From NCBI RefSeq assembly GCF_022811725.1, contig NZ_CP094527.1, positions 4,588,001 through 4,652,000 of the forward strand: 64,000 bases of DNA, read 5' to 3'. The notes below the pieces were generated by a model. It saw only the letters and a list, made by a program, of their open reading frames with translations. It was not told where the DNA came from and did no database searches. Positions 53,901 to 62,365 of the stretch are shown piece after piece. Source of the DNA: Mucilaginibacter sp. SMC90. GTDB lineage: Bacteria > Bacteroidota > Bacteroidia > Sphingobacteriales > Sphingobacteriaceae. Every line of letters begins with the position of its first letter. Positions within the stretch are counted from its first letter, which is position 1. The position numbers were made by a program, and so were the translations under genes.

Positions 53901-54295
53901 ACGGCGATGGACTACAGCCCTTTAGTCAAGGTGGGGAACGCGGCAACCTGCTTGCCCAAATCACCGACCGGTGGACACCAAACAGCACTAACCCGCGTCC
54001 GTTTTATCCGCGCCTTACTTACGGCAACGATAACATGAACTACGCCAACAGCACCTGGTGGGTAAAAAACGGTGCATTTATGCGCCTGCAAACGCTGCAG
54101 TTCAGCTATGATTTTGCAGGAGCCAAGTGGCTTCGTTCGGCAGGTATGTCAAACTTCAGCATCTACTTTATCGGTTACAACTTGTGGACAGTAAGCGGAT
54201 TTAAGCTTTGGGACGTGGAACTTGGCGACGGGCGCGGAGCGCAATACCCTTTGCTTAAAACTTATAATATGGGCATCAAATGCACCTTTAAATAA
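50912..54295 (+). CDS. susC: SusC/RagA-family TonB-dependent transporter
   Basis: Encodes 1127 residues. An unusual long leader (MYKFFIAFPCNWDRR...) precedes the signal core KLTFVLLLAALLHVSAASYS; this long form is common in SusC proteins of this group. The STN signalling domain (about 48-105, LKVKDVSLLDLFKQLHRQSG) implies contact with the FecR protein encoded upstream. Then come a carboxypeptidase-regulatory-like domain (VVTGKVTDDKGLPLPGVTV), a TonB-box/plug with DVVVVGYGQQKK, LVLVDGVERD and AVYGVRGANGVILI, and the barrel. It imports oligosaccharides together with the SusD lipoprotein (27 bp downstream). Confidence 0.97.
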   Translation: MYKFFIAFPCNWDRRVLFKILLIMKLTFVLLLAALLHVSAASYSQNINLKVKDVSLLDLFKQLHRQSGVEFVYDNKMLQDAKHVSINAVNEPLSAVLDRCFSQQSLTYEIIQNMIVIKRKPADNITDITSGNKPQAIVVTGKVTDDKGLPLPGVTVKLKEGPASTSTRKDGSYSIKLPDGNGTLMFTFIGFATQEVPVNNNREINVVLKEIATGLNDVVVVGYGQQKKVSLIGAISTVKAEDLKQPVANLSDLIAGRVAGVIGVQRSGQPGYDNAEIYVRGISTFTSSSPLVLVDGVERDLANVDPEDIASFSILKDASATAVYGVRGANGVILIQTKKGKVGKAMINAQYDQGITQFTRIPKFADGVTYLQMANEAYKNSNPNDPLPKYSDERIQKTASGADPDLYPNVDWFKVLFNKFGQNRRARVNANGGSESAQYYLSVGYYNENGLYKTDQLANYNSAIKFDRYNFTSNLTLNVTKTTKVDFGASGWISNGNYPGSSVDAIWSSAYIMPPIVIPPVYSNGLHSQIRTADVSNPYNLLTQSGYVNEFRSQLWSNIRVTQDLSKIVKGLSATAMYSFDNYNTHTISRTKTVDGYLATGRDDQGNLLLDKTSIGTSFLGYSRSNGGTRQFYTEAAINYNNTFGKHAVTGLILYNQSDREDAFANDFISSIPYRYMGLAGRATYAYNNKYLAEANFGYNGSETFAPDHRFGFFPSFGLGWVLSEESFFKPLANTFQFLKLRYSYGVVGNSNIGGRRFAYISTVGGGNGNYSYGQNGTDQSLNGLDIGDYAVSVTWEKAKKQNLGIELKMLDNALSLTADVFQENRTGIFRQRGDVPNYTGIRTLPYANLGEVHNRGIDATLDISKRVNTNWTVAFRGNFTWNRAKVINDANAPWPYPWQQRIGRKLGQRFGYTDLGLFQSDADVANSPYQTGTNKAGDIKYKDLNGDGKIDNFDQGPIGYGSIPEIVYGFGPTVSYKGFSVAGWFKGISNVDVSLNGDGLQPFSQGGERGNLLAQITDRWTPNSTNPRPFYPRLTYGNDNMNYANSTWWVKNGAFMRLQTLQFSYDFAGAKWLRSAGMSNFSIYFIGYNLWTVSGFKLWDVELGDGRGAQYPLLKTYNMGIKCTFK

Positions 54296-54322
54296 TTTGA
54301 TCATACAGCATATATATTAAAT

Positions 54323-56113
54323 ATGAAAAATACTATCATAAAGTGCAGCACTGTAATATTAACAGTAGTACTGCTGTTTAGCAGCAGTTGCAAAAAATAC
54401 CTTGACCAGGTTCCTAATGACAGGATCACCATTGAGCAGGTATTTCAAAAGAAAGGCCCCTCTGAACAATACCTGGCCAATATATACAGCTACGTTGATG
54501 ACCTATCAGAGCAGTGGACACAAAATCCCTGGCTTGGCAACGCAGATGAGGTGGATGTAACCTGGTCAAAGTACACCATATATGATCTTAATATCGGCAA
54601 CATAGGTGCAAGCAATGCCATATTTGACAGGTGGGGTTATTATTATAACGGCATCCGCGCGGCTACCTATTTTTTAAACCATATTGACGGTAATGCAGAA
54701 ATCCTGGCTTTAAACGGCCAGCAGCTCATTGATCAATACAAGGCAGAAGCCCGTTTTTTACGTGCTTACTTTTATTTTTTACTAATGCGCCAATATGGCC
54801 CCGTAGTTTTGGTGGGCGAAAAAGAAATACCAGCAGATGCAAGTGCTGATGCCATGCAGTTGCCCCGCAGTACTTATGATGAATGCGTTAATTACGTAAG
54901 CAGCGAGCTGGATAAGGCTGCTGCTGTATTACCTCGGGTTGCTTCAAACAACGGACAAGCCAGCGATGTGCAGGCAGGCCGCGCTACAGTTGGGATGGCA
55001 CTGGCTGTAAAAGCAAGGCTATTACTTTATGCCGCAAGTCCATTATACAACGGTAATGCCGAATACGCCTCGTTTAAAGGGCAAGATGGCAAACAGCTTA
55101 TCAACCAGGCTTATGACGTACAGAAATGGAAGAAGGCCGCCGATGCTGCTAAAGCAGTTATCGACCTTGGTTTATATCAATTATATAAAGATGGCAGCGG
55201 AGATCCGGTGAAGTCATATCAGGGTGTGTTTTTACAGCAATGGAATTCGGAGCAGATCTTCGACCGAAAATCAAATAACTTACCCACCTGGGATACTCAC
55301 TGCATGCCGCGCCAGGCTGGCGGCTGGGATGGCATAGGCGTAACGCAGGAACAGGTTGATTCCTATTTCATGAAGGATGGCAAACCAATACAGGAATCAT
55401 CTATTTATTCTGAAACTGGTTATACCAACGTAAATGGCGTACAGATTTATAACATGTACATTAACCGCGAGCCAAGATTTTATGCTTCGGTTACCTATAA
55501 TAATGCCGTTTTTCAGGGTGGCAATATGCAATCTGCAGCCCCGATCAGCTTTTTTATAAGCGGCCCCAATGGCAAAAACGGCCACCCTACTGATTTTACC
55601 AAAACAGGCTACCTTGTACGCAAAAATGTAGGTACGCAAACCAATTCTGGCTCGGGAGGTAACGGTGCACAGCAGGCCCGTCCGTTGGTGTTATTCAGAT
55701 TGGGCGAAGTTTACCTGAATTATGCTGAGGCTTTGAACGAGTACAGCCCCGGTGATGCTGATATTGTAAAATACATCAACCTGATCAGGGACCGGGCCGG
55801 CGTACCGTTATATGGCAGTGCCGATTTGCCGATCCCCCCAAGTCAGGCAGATATGCGTACGCGTATAAGACAGGAACGCCGCGTTGAACTGGCTTTTGAA
55901 TCATTAAGATGGTTTGATATTCGCCGGTGGAAAATTGCAGCCCAGGTTATGGGCGATGTGCATGGCATGAACATGAATAAAGATGGCGACGACTTTTATA
56001 AAAGAACGGTTGTAAGCAGTCACCTGTTCCGGTCGCCGGCCTCCTATTGGTTCCCGATAAGCCAGTACGATATGGACCGCTCAAAGCTGGTGGTTCAAAA
56101 TCCCGGATGGTAA
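54323..56113 (+). CDS. susD: SusD/RagB-family surface glycan-binding lipoprotein
   Basis: Encodes 596 residues. The lipobox places lipidated Cys23 in LFSSSCKKYL. The SusD fold shows as an N-terminal DQVPNDRITIEQVFQ start, helical TPR repeats with YKAEARFLRAYFYFLLMRQYG, and the C-terminal RQERRVELAFESLRWFDIRRWK and YWFPISQYDMDRS motifs. SusD proteins cap the SusC channel and bind glycan. It is 27 bp downstream of SusC and 30 bp upstream of the third surface lipoprotein gene. Confidence 0.97.
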   Translation: MKNTIIKCSTVILTVVLLFSSSCKKYLDQVPNDRITIEQVFQKKGPSEQYLANIYSYVDDLSEQWTQNPWLGNADEVDVTWSKYTIYDLNIGNIGASNAIFDRWGYYYNGIRAATYFLNHIDGNAEILALNGQQLIDQYKAEARFLRAYFYFLLMRQYGPVVLVGEKEIPADASADAMQLPRSTYDECVNYVSSELDKAAAVLPRVASNNGQASDVQAGRATVGMALAVKARLLLYAASPLYNGNAEYASFKGQDGKQLINQAYDVQKWKKAADAAKAVIDLGLYQLYKDGSGDPVKSYQGVFLQQWNSEQIFDRKSNNLPTWDTHCMPRQAGGWDGIGVTQEQVDSYFMKDGKPIQESSIYSETGYTNVNGVQIYNMYINREPRFYASVTYNNAVFQGGNMQSAAPISFFISGPNGKNGHPTDFTKTGYLVRKNVGTQTNSGSGGNGAQQARPLVLFRLGEVYLNYAEALNEYSPGDADIVKYINLIRDRAGVPLYGSADLPIPPSQADMRTRIRQERRVELAFESLRWFDIRRWKIAAQVMGDVHGMNMNKDGDDFYKRTVVSSHLFRSPASYWFPISQYDMDRSKLVVQNPGW

Positions 56114-56143
56114 GCAATTCAATTATTTTTCAGTAAAGCATTT

Positions 56144-57121
56144 ATGAAAACTCAACATATAATAAAGCTCACAGGCATTATCGCCTTTGCTCAAAGTGTT
56201 TTTTTATTTGGCTGCAAAGACAACGTAGTATTGCCTTACCAGCCGATAGACAGCTATACCCAGATATACATGCCCGAAGCAGTGAACGGGCCTGTGGTTA
56301 AAACCCTTAAGATAACCGATAGCGTACAAACTCTTATCTACGGGGCCAATTACGGAGGCCAGGGCTATCCCGGCAACGATATATCTGTTAATTTTGCCGT
56401 AAACGAAGCCAAGGCCGATAGTTTTAACGTTGCTAACAAAACTGATTATCCGCTTTTGCCCGTTGGCAGTTATACCCTATCGTCAAACGCAGCAATTATA
56501 CCTAAAGGTAAGGTGAGTACAGCACCCTTAACTATCAGTATAAAAACTAATGGCACCGGTGCAATGGATGCCTTAAAAACCTACATTTTACCGGTTAGCA
56601 TCTCAGGCAGCCCCGTAAAAGTGCGCGAAGCTTTGCGCACAACTTTTTATATACTAAAAGCCCAGCCCGACTTTAACGATTATTCCAACTATGATCGCGC
56701 CAAATGGGAGATCATAGGGTTTTCATCGCAGGAAGCCAATGGCGAAGGGCCCAATAACGGCAGGGCTGTATTTGCACTTGACGGCAGCATCGATACATTT
56801 TGGCATACACAATGGTCGGGGGCATCGCCGGTCCCGCCGCATTATATCATTATAGATATGAAAGAGGTAAAAAACTTACATGGTGTGTCATTTGTAGGAC
56901 GCCAGTCTGATGGTGGTGGTAAGCCTAACGAGGTTAATATCCAGGTTAGCCTTGATAATACTACGTGGACAGATGCCGGCACGTTTAACCTTTTAAACAA
57001 TAAGGACCTCCAAAAGCAGTTTTTACCTAATGGCTTTAAAAGCGCGAGGTACATTAAAGTAATCATCAATTCGGCTTATAACGGCTCCTATACGCAGATA
57101 GCTGAGTTTAATGCCTTCTAA
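56144..57121 (+). CDS. surface lipoprotein with DUF1735-like and F5/8-type C domains
   Basis: Encodes 325 residues with lipidated Cys24 (LFGCKDN). Residues about 30-175 resemble DUF1735/BT_3987-like surface glycan-binding modules (YTQIYMPEAVNGPVVKTL; LPVGSYTLSSNAAIIPKG). Residues about 185-325 are a discoidin (F5/8 type C) galactose-binding-like domain (GSIDTFWHTQWSGASPVPP; LHGVSFVGRQSDGG; SARYIKVIINSAYNGSYTQI). It probably binds glycan at the cell surface beside SusD. It lies between SusD (30-bp gap) and the GH76 gene, with a terminator hairpin just after its stop. Confidence 0.88.
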   Translation: MKTQHIIKLTGIIAFAQSVFLFGCKDNVVLPYQPIDSYTQIYMPEAVNGPVVKTLKITDSVQTLIYGANYGGQGYPGNDISVNFAVNEAKADSFNVANKTDYPLLPVGSYTLSSNAAIIPKGKVSTAPLTISIKTNGTGAMDALKTYILPVSISGSPVKVREALRTTFYILKAQPDFNDYSNYDRAKWEIIGFSSQEANGEGPNNGRAVFALDGSIDTFWHTQWSGASPVPPHYIIIDMKEVKNLHGVSFVGRQSDGGGKPNEVNIQVSLDNTTWTDAGTFNLLNNKDLQKQFLPNGFKSARYIKVIINSAYNGSYTQIAEFNAF

Positions 57122-57126
57122 AAATC

Positions 57127-57163
57127 AAAAACAACGGGCGGCAACCTAACCGCCTGTTGTTTT
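57127..57163 (+). terminator. terminator-like hairpin between the surface lipoprotein and GH76
   Basis: AAAACAACGGGCGG pairs with CCGCCTGTTGTTTT (one G-U pair) around an 8-nt loop. It may attenuate expression of the GH76 gene relative to susCD. Confidence 0.7.
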
Positions 57164-57276
57164 AAAACCCTGCACTACACGAAAAACATATTTTTAGCCG
57201 AAAACACCCGGCCCGGGAATTCTTTGGCCATACCAATCCATTTTATACATACACACCTATTTATAACAAAAAAATC

Positions 57277-58881
57277 ATGAAGAAGTACAACCTAAAAAAA
57301 GGCTCAGCCAAACAATTTTTAATACCGCTCGCGGCGGGTATTGCGTTGATATTTTCGGCCTGCAAAAAGAACAGCTTTGTAAAGGCTAATGCTAATCAGC
57401 CAACTTCGGGCGGAAAGCTGAGTACCCACAACGTCGTTAATCCGGGGAATGCCGATGTAGCGTTCAACGCTTACAACAGTGCCTTTTTAGTAAATTCGGG
57501 AGGGCAAACGTTTTACAAAAAATCCATCAGTGACGGTACGGCTGATGGTACCTGGGTTGCATCGCTGGATATCCTTGTGGCCGAAGATGCATATGAACGT
57601 ACAGGCAGCGCGGCGCATAAAACACTGGTTAATAACCTTTGTACCACCTGGCTCCAAAACACTCCAGTACCGTGGACCTGGGACGGCTGGAACGATGACA
57701 TCGGCTGGTTTTCGCTGGCGCTGGTCCGTGGTTACCAGATCACTGGCAACTCCAACTTTTTAACCCAGGCCAAATACGGCTTTGACATGGCTTTCGCCCG
57801 TGGCTGGGATACCCAATACAACGGAGGCGGCATATGGGAGCAGCAACCTGATATGACCCCGGCCGGCGACCCCATCAATAAACAATCGCTATCCAATAAC
57901 AGCCTCGGAAAAGTGGCCTGCTACATTTACCAAAGCACACATGATCAAAACTATCTGAATAAAGCCATACAGATTTACGATTGGGTTTGGCACCATATTT
58001 ATAACTCTACAACCGGCCAAATCTATGCAGGAATAGATCGAAACAACGTGGTTGATACAGGTTCGGCAGTGTATAACCAAGGCACATTTGTTGATTTTGC
58101 CAATTTACTTTATCAAATAACGGGCAACGTGAATTACTATAATGATGCCAAACGATCAATTGATTATGTAAAAAACAACATGACCACCAACGGCATAATC
58201 ACTAACAACGCTGGCTATTTAAATACATGGGGGGATGAATTTGCACGCGGTTTGGGCCATTTTGTAAGAGATAACCGCATGTGGAGCACCTACTACTCAT
58301 GGATGGTACAAAACGCTAACGCCATCTGGGCCAACCGCTGTACCGATTACAACATAACCTGGAATGGCTGGAACCAGGCAACCCCTAGCGATAATACTTT
58401 AACAACAAGTAAATTTGCCAGTGCGGTTGCATGGTTACAATACACTCCCGGTGCACAGCCAGACGATATTGCCGGTACGCATTACATAGTAAGCAATCAA
58501 AATGGCGTAGCTGTTGATAACAACAATACCACTACCAACGGCGCAGGCGTAGTGCAATGGGGATTAAATCATGGACAAAACCAAAAATGGAATTTCACGC
58601 AGAATGAGGATAGTTCATGGAATATCGTAAGCCAGGCAAGCTGGCTGGCATTGGATGTTCCGGGCGGCGCTACGACAAATGGATTACAGCTTGATCAATG
58701 GACACCAACGCGTGCCAATAACCAGCGCTGGTGGGTTGATAAACAAGCCGACGGCACGTACAAAATATGGAGCCAGGCAACAAGTGGCGCTTTGGATAAT
58801 TCAAGCTCATCAGTAAATGGTTATAAACTTGTACAATGGGGCTGGAATGGCGGCGATCCTCAACGCTGGCTATTGCAGTAG
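57277..58881 (+). CDS. GH76 endo-alpha-1,6-mannanase with C-terminal ricin-type lectin domain
   Basis: Encodes 534 residues with lipidated Cys29 (FSACKKN), so it is anchored at the surface. The (alpha/alpha)6 barrel (about 60-390) carries the GH76 catalytic pair Asp140-Asp141 in WNDDIGWF, plus WEQQPDMTPAGDP and CYIYQSTHDQNYL. Residues about 405-534 form a ricin B-like beta-trefoil with QxW repeats (QNQKWNF, NNQRWWV, DPQRWLL). GH76 enzymes cleave the alpha-1,6-mannan backbone of yeast cell walls; GH92 then trims side chains. It is the last gene of the ECF/FecR-controlled PUL. Confidence 0.95.
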   Translation: MKKYNLKKGSAKQFLIPLAAGIALIFSACKKNSFVKANANQPTSGGKLSTHNVVNPGNADVAFNAYNSAFLVNSGGQTFYKKSISDGTADGTWVASLDILVAEDAYERTGSAAHKTLVNNLCTTWLQNTPVPWTWDGWNDDIGWFSLALVRGYQITGNSNFLTQAKYGFDMAFARGWDTQYNGGGIWEQQPDMTPAGDPINKQSLSNNSLGKVACYIYQSTHDQNYLNKAIQIYDWVWHHIYNSTTGQIYAGIDRNNVVDTGSAVYNQGTFVDFANLLYQITGNVNYYNDAKRSIDYVKNNMTTNGIITNNAGYLNTWGDEFARGLGHFVRDNRMWSTYYSWMVQNANAIWANRCTDYNITWNGWNQATPSDNTLTTSKFASAVAWLQYTPGAQPDDIAGTHYIVSNQNGVAVDNNNTTTNGAGVVQWGLNHGQNQKWNFTQNEDSSWNIVSQASWLALDVPGGATTNGLQLDQWTPTRANNQRWWVDKQADGTYKIWSQATSGALDNSSSSVNGYKLVQWGWNGGDPQRWLLQ

Positions 58882-58899
58882 AATACCCTAACATAAAAA

Positions 58900-58936
58900 A
58901 ATGGCACGTACAGATTGTTGTACGTACCATTCTTTT
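58900..58936. terminator. bidirectional terminator after GH76
   Basis: AATGGCACGTACA (58900-58912) pairs with TGTACGTACCATT (58919-58931), one mismatch, 6-nt loop, followed by CTTTT, with A6 in front. It lies between convergent GH76 and GH31 genes. Confidence 0.75.
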
Positions 58937-59015
58937 GGAGGCTATTTTCTTGTAAAGACCCATCTGATGCGCCGTTATACATAAAGTCAAACGTTTCAGC
59001 GGCTACTCAGGCCAA

Positions 59016-61157
59016 CTAATCAATAACCTGCCATCTTTTAACAATATACCTGTAGCTTTTAAATTTGCCATTACGTTTAACCTCGCCTTTATTTTTATTC
59101 CATAACAGGTTTATGGTATTATAAGCGCCATTTTCATAGTTAAAGGTAACGCCGTCATCCTCAAATAAAGTAGTTTTAGTTGCATTGCCGTACACGTAGC
59201 AGGTTATTTCAAATTTGGTATCAGGTGCAACAAACTCAACAGGCTTTGCAAGTGGTAAAATAGTGCCGGCCTTAATAAATATAGGCAGTTGGGTAAAGCT
59301 TGGTTTTATGGTATAATATTTACCGCCATCGTATTTTTGGTTAGTATTGTAATCATACCAGGTACCTTCAGGTAAATATACTTTACGCTCATCCATTTTT
59401 TCGGTTAAGGGCGCTGCCAGGATATCATTACCTATCATATACTCGTCTGACAAATTAAAAGTGTTTTTATCCTGCGGATAATCCATTACCAAAGCCCTGA
59501 ATGGCGGGATGCCTTTAAAATGATAATCAGCAAAGGCATTGTATAAGTATGGGATAAGGCTCATTCTAAAATTCAGCAACTTGCGGATATCGGCTTCTAC
59601 TTCTTTCGCATTATCCATCAGTTCCCCTTTATTATTTTTTTCTTTGTTGATCTGCAACCATGGTGGATTTTGCAGGTACCATGAATTATATAATGTTTGG
59701 GCCGATAGTACCGCCGTTTGGCTGCGGCGCATAAAATCTTTAACTGAGTTTGATTCCCGTACCTCCGGCGACCAGATCATGCCCGCAAAACCCGAATTAA
59801 GGATCATGCGAATATATTCGTCATGCAGGTAAGTGTCACTGTACAACGCAGCAGGATATGATGAGGCAAAAGCATTTGAAGCCCTTACGTCGAGATATGT
59901 TCGCCGGTTCAGCTTTTTATAAATACCGTATATTGTTTTCTGATAAAGCAAGCCAAAAAGTTGGTGCATCTGTTCGCCATCAATTCCTGAAGGAAATTGA
60001 CTAAGCTCAGGAAAGCTCCAAGCACCACTGCCAAAAGCAATGTTTGAATTATCGCACTCATCCATTTTAAAGCCCGATATACCCTCATTTACAAACGTTT
60101 GTTGATGATAATTAGCAAATATGTTACTTGCCGCTGTATCCGCAAAATCAGGTACAAGACCGTTCCATACCAGGTAATTGCCGGCCTTACTTTGCAAAGG
60201 TTGATACAAAGGTGATTTAGGCGATACAAAAGCGTGTTCCCACAAATTGAGATGAAACCCTTTGTTCTTCATCGAATCGATAAACTTATCGGGTGTTGGA
60301 AAAAAGCTCTTGTTCCACACATAAGAACATGAATAGGAAGCAGTTTGCCAGCGTGGCTCCAACCCCAAAACATCGCATGGAATATGGTTATCACGAAAAT
60401 AAGCCGCCATTTTATCTACCTGGTATTGATTAAAATCGGCCTTAACGCGATATTTTACACCAAGCCCCCAAATAGCGGGGAGTGCTCCGCCGCCTGAGAA
60501 AAGGTTATAACGCTGCATAGCTGTTTTAAGGTCTGCCCCTTCAAAAACAAATACCTCTATCCCTTTAGCTCCTGGGATATCTGCTATTACATGACCAGAG
60601 GCCCTGGTGTTGTTACTATACAACTCCTCAACCGAATTACCACCGTTGGTATCTTTAGCTTCGCTAATGTTTTTATTGTTTTTTTCGGTGTTTCCACAAT
60701 AAAACGTGGTATAACGTGATGTATTGATCAAAATACCATAACCTTTGTTTGATACATAAAAGGTTGTTGGTCCGTGAGTATAACCAAGGTCATTTAGCGG
60801 ATTATCATTAACTACGGGCCTCTTTTTTAAACCACGCTGATTAAATGAACCTATCTGCATGCCAAACCCATACAATTGCTCGGTATCATCTAACGGAATT
60901 TCGACTATAACGCCTCTGTTATTTACGTTAACTTTAATATCATTAATATCAAAAGGCAGCTTTCCGGCAGGCAGTTCACTCAAGGCCCCGTTAACAGGTA
61001 ATTCGCTGCAAAAACTGTAGGGCGTAAACTTATCAGCAATCCCAACCGAAATCTTTTTTACGCCCGGTGCCGATTGTGTTATTTGGCTATGGGCATTTAA
61101 AACAACAAACTGACAAAAAACAAATAGGGCAATGATACAGGTAAGGGATCTTTTCAT
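59016..61157 (-). CDS. secreted GH31-family alpha-glycosidase
   Basis: Encodes 713 residues with signal peptide about 1-25 (CIIALFVFCQFVVLNAHS). N-terminal sandwich domain with LYGFGMQIGSFNQRG, then the TIM barrel. The nucleophile is Asp366 in SGFKMDECDN, replacing the common KxDGxE form; LGLEPRWQ precedes it. The C-terminal sandwich holds WYDYNTNQKYDGG. GH31 enzymes are exo-acting alpha-glucosidases, alpha-xylosidases, alpha-galactosidases and relatives; the variant nucleophile motif does not fix specificity. It is a stand-alone minus-strand gene converging on the GH76 PUL. Confidence 0.93.
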   Translation of the reverse strand: MKRSLTCIIALFVFCQFVVLNAHSQITQSAPGVKKISVGIADKFTPYSFCSELPVNGALSELPAGKLPFDINDIKVNVNNRGVIVEIPLDDTEQLYGFGMQIGSFNQRGLKKRPVVNDNPLNDLGYTHGPTTFYVSNKGYGILINTSRYTTFYCGNTEKNNKNISEAKDTNGGNSVEELYSNNTRASGHVIADIPGAKGIEVFVFEGADLKTAMQRYNLFSGGGALPAIWGLGVKYRVKADFNQYQVDKMAAYFRDNHIPCDVLGLEPRWQTASYSCSYVWNKSFFPTPDKFIDSMKNKGFHLNLWEHAFVSPKSPLYQPLQSKAGNYLVWNGLVPDFADTAASNIFANYHQQTFVNEGISGFKMDECDNSNIAFGSGAWSFPELSQFPSGIDGEQMHQLFGLLYQKTIYGIYKKLNRRTYLDVRASNAFASSYPAALYSDTYLHDEYIRMILNSGFAGMIWSPEVRESNSVKDFMRRSQTAVLSAQTLYNSWYLQNPPWLQINKEKNNKGELMDNAKEVEADIRKLLNFRMSLIPYLYNAFADYHFKGIPPFRALVMDYPQDKNTFNLSDEYMIGNDILAAPLTEKMDERKVYLPEGTWYDYNTNQKYDGGKYYTIKPSFTQLPIFIKAGTILPLAKPVEFVAPDTKFEITCYVYGNATKTTLFEDDGVTFNYENGAYNTINLLWNKNKGEVKRNGKFKSYRYIVKRWQVID

Positions 61158-61362
61158 GTTTGGTTAGCGATGTAATGTTCAAAGTTAACATCGTCAACTT
61201 TAGCTGCACACTTTAATTGAACATAATTTGTGCATTTCAAAATAAATAACCAATATTTACCTTTAGTATTAAACTTTATCATGCTTTTTATACTTCTTTT
61301 AGCGCCAGGTGCAGCATACCGTCCGTATATTTTTAAAAATCAATTTAGCTGGTATCTGAACA

Positions 61363-62286
61363 ATGGGCAATAATTTATCAAACCAGTGCCCCAATTGTGG
61401 TGCTGGATTACAGGCGGCAAGCAATACATTTAAGTGCCCCTACTGCGGCAGCACCTTTAATCCAAATTCAACTACTCCAAAAAACAATCAGTCTTCAACG
61501 GGGCTCCCGTATTATGATGATGCCGACACCCCAAAAAGGTCCTATGATCCATTAAGCAATACAGAAGGGCTGACCACATCTGCAGCGCAAAAAAAAACAT
61601 CCGGTGTCGCGCCCGCATTGTTTTTATTGGCAGTTTTGGTGATATTGATAAGTATAGTGGTTGCAATTCAACACGAGGGTACCGGCTATTCATCCGCTAC
61701 CGATTCGGTAACTATGGATACCACTTCCCAACCTGCCAAAACTGATAGTATAAAGCAAGATAGCAGCTCACCTAACGCTGATATCATCAAACAGCTATCA
61801 TTAATAAAGGTAGACAGCTTAACCTTCAGGAAACTATATAAGGCGGCACGCAAAAAGCACGATCAGTTTTCTGGCAGCACGTTCATTTATGATAAATCTT
61901 CGCCGCAATATGTAAACTACAATGCAACTTATGCCTATATCGATAAAATTAGCCAGGGGAGTACGCTTCGTTTCTGTATTCAATACACTGCAAGCGAATG
62001 GTTATTTATAAAAAAAATAACCTTTAATGCCGACGGCGAAAACTATGATTACGAGCCTGAATTTAAAACAGATAGTGGCAATGGCGAAATCTGGGAATGG
62101 AGCGACGAATCTGTTAGCGATGATTATCTCTCCATGCTGGCTAAAGTAGCCACGTCAAAAAAAGTCCAGGCGAGGTACGATGGCACTAAATATTACAAAG
62201 TGGTTAGTATTACTCCAGTGCAAAAAGCGGCGCTTAAAAAACAACTTCAAATTTATAAAGGCTTGCTTTTAGGTTACAACAAGTAA
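61363..62286 (+). CDS. zinc-ribbon single-pass membrane protein (unknown function)
   Basis: Encodes 307 residues. The N-terminus is a zinc ribbon with Cys9/Cys12 (CPNCG) and Cys25/Cys28 (CPYCG), a low-complexity linker, one transmembrane helix at about 86-106 (ALFLLAVLVILISIVVA), and an extracytoplasmic domain of about 200 residues. That domain has repeated helical and beta-strand segments (SLTFRKLYKAARKKHDQFSG; EWLFIKKITFNADGENYDY) and no catalytic motif. The family is not recognised beyond this layout. It stands between two minus-strand glycosidase genes and ends at a bidirectional terminator. Confidence 0.75.
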   Translation: MGNNLSNQCPNCGAGLQAASNTFKCPYCGSTFNPNSTTPKNNQSSTGLPYYDDADTPKRSYDPLSNTEGLTTSAAQKKTSGVAPALFLLAVLVILISIVVAIQHEGTGYSSATDSVTMDTTSQPAKTDSIKQDSSSPNADIIKQLSLIKVDSLTFRKLYKAARKKHDQFSGSTFIYDKSSPQYVNYNATYAYIDKISQGSTLRFCIQYTASEWLFIKKITFNADGENYDYEPEFKTDSGNGEIWEWSDESVSDDYLSMLAKVATSKKVQARYDGTKYYKVVSITPVQKAALKKQLQIYKGLLLGYNK

Positions 62287-62311
62287 TTTTATTGTGTCCT
62301 TTTTGTTCTAT

Positions 62312-62349
62312 AAAAAAAGAGATGCCACAATCAACGGCATCTCTTTTTT
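62312..62349. terminator. bidirectional terminator between zinc-ribbon and GH20-like genes
   Basis: Left arm ends AAAGAGATGCC (to 62326) and right arm is GGCATCTCTTT (from 62336), extended by A and T runs on either side, with a 9-nt loop. Suited to stop both convergent genes. Confidence 0.9.
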
Positions 62350-62365
62350 ATCCCTTTAGGTATAA

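Noticed and set aside
61472..61693. Minus-strand frame overlapping the zinc-ribbon protein gene
   Set aside because: It lies within a gene with clear Cys-x-x-Cys pairs on the other strand, and has no domain of its own.
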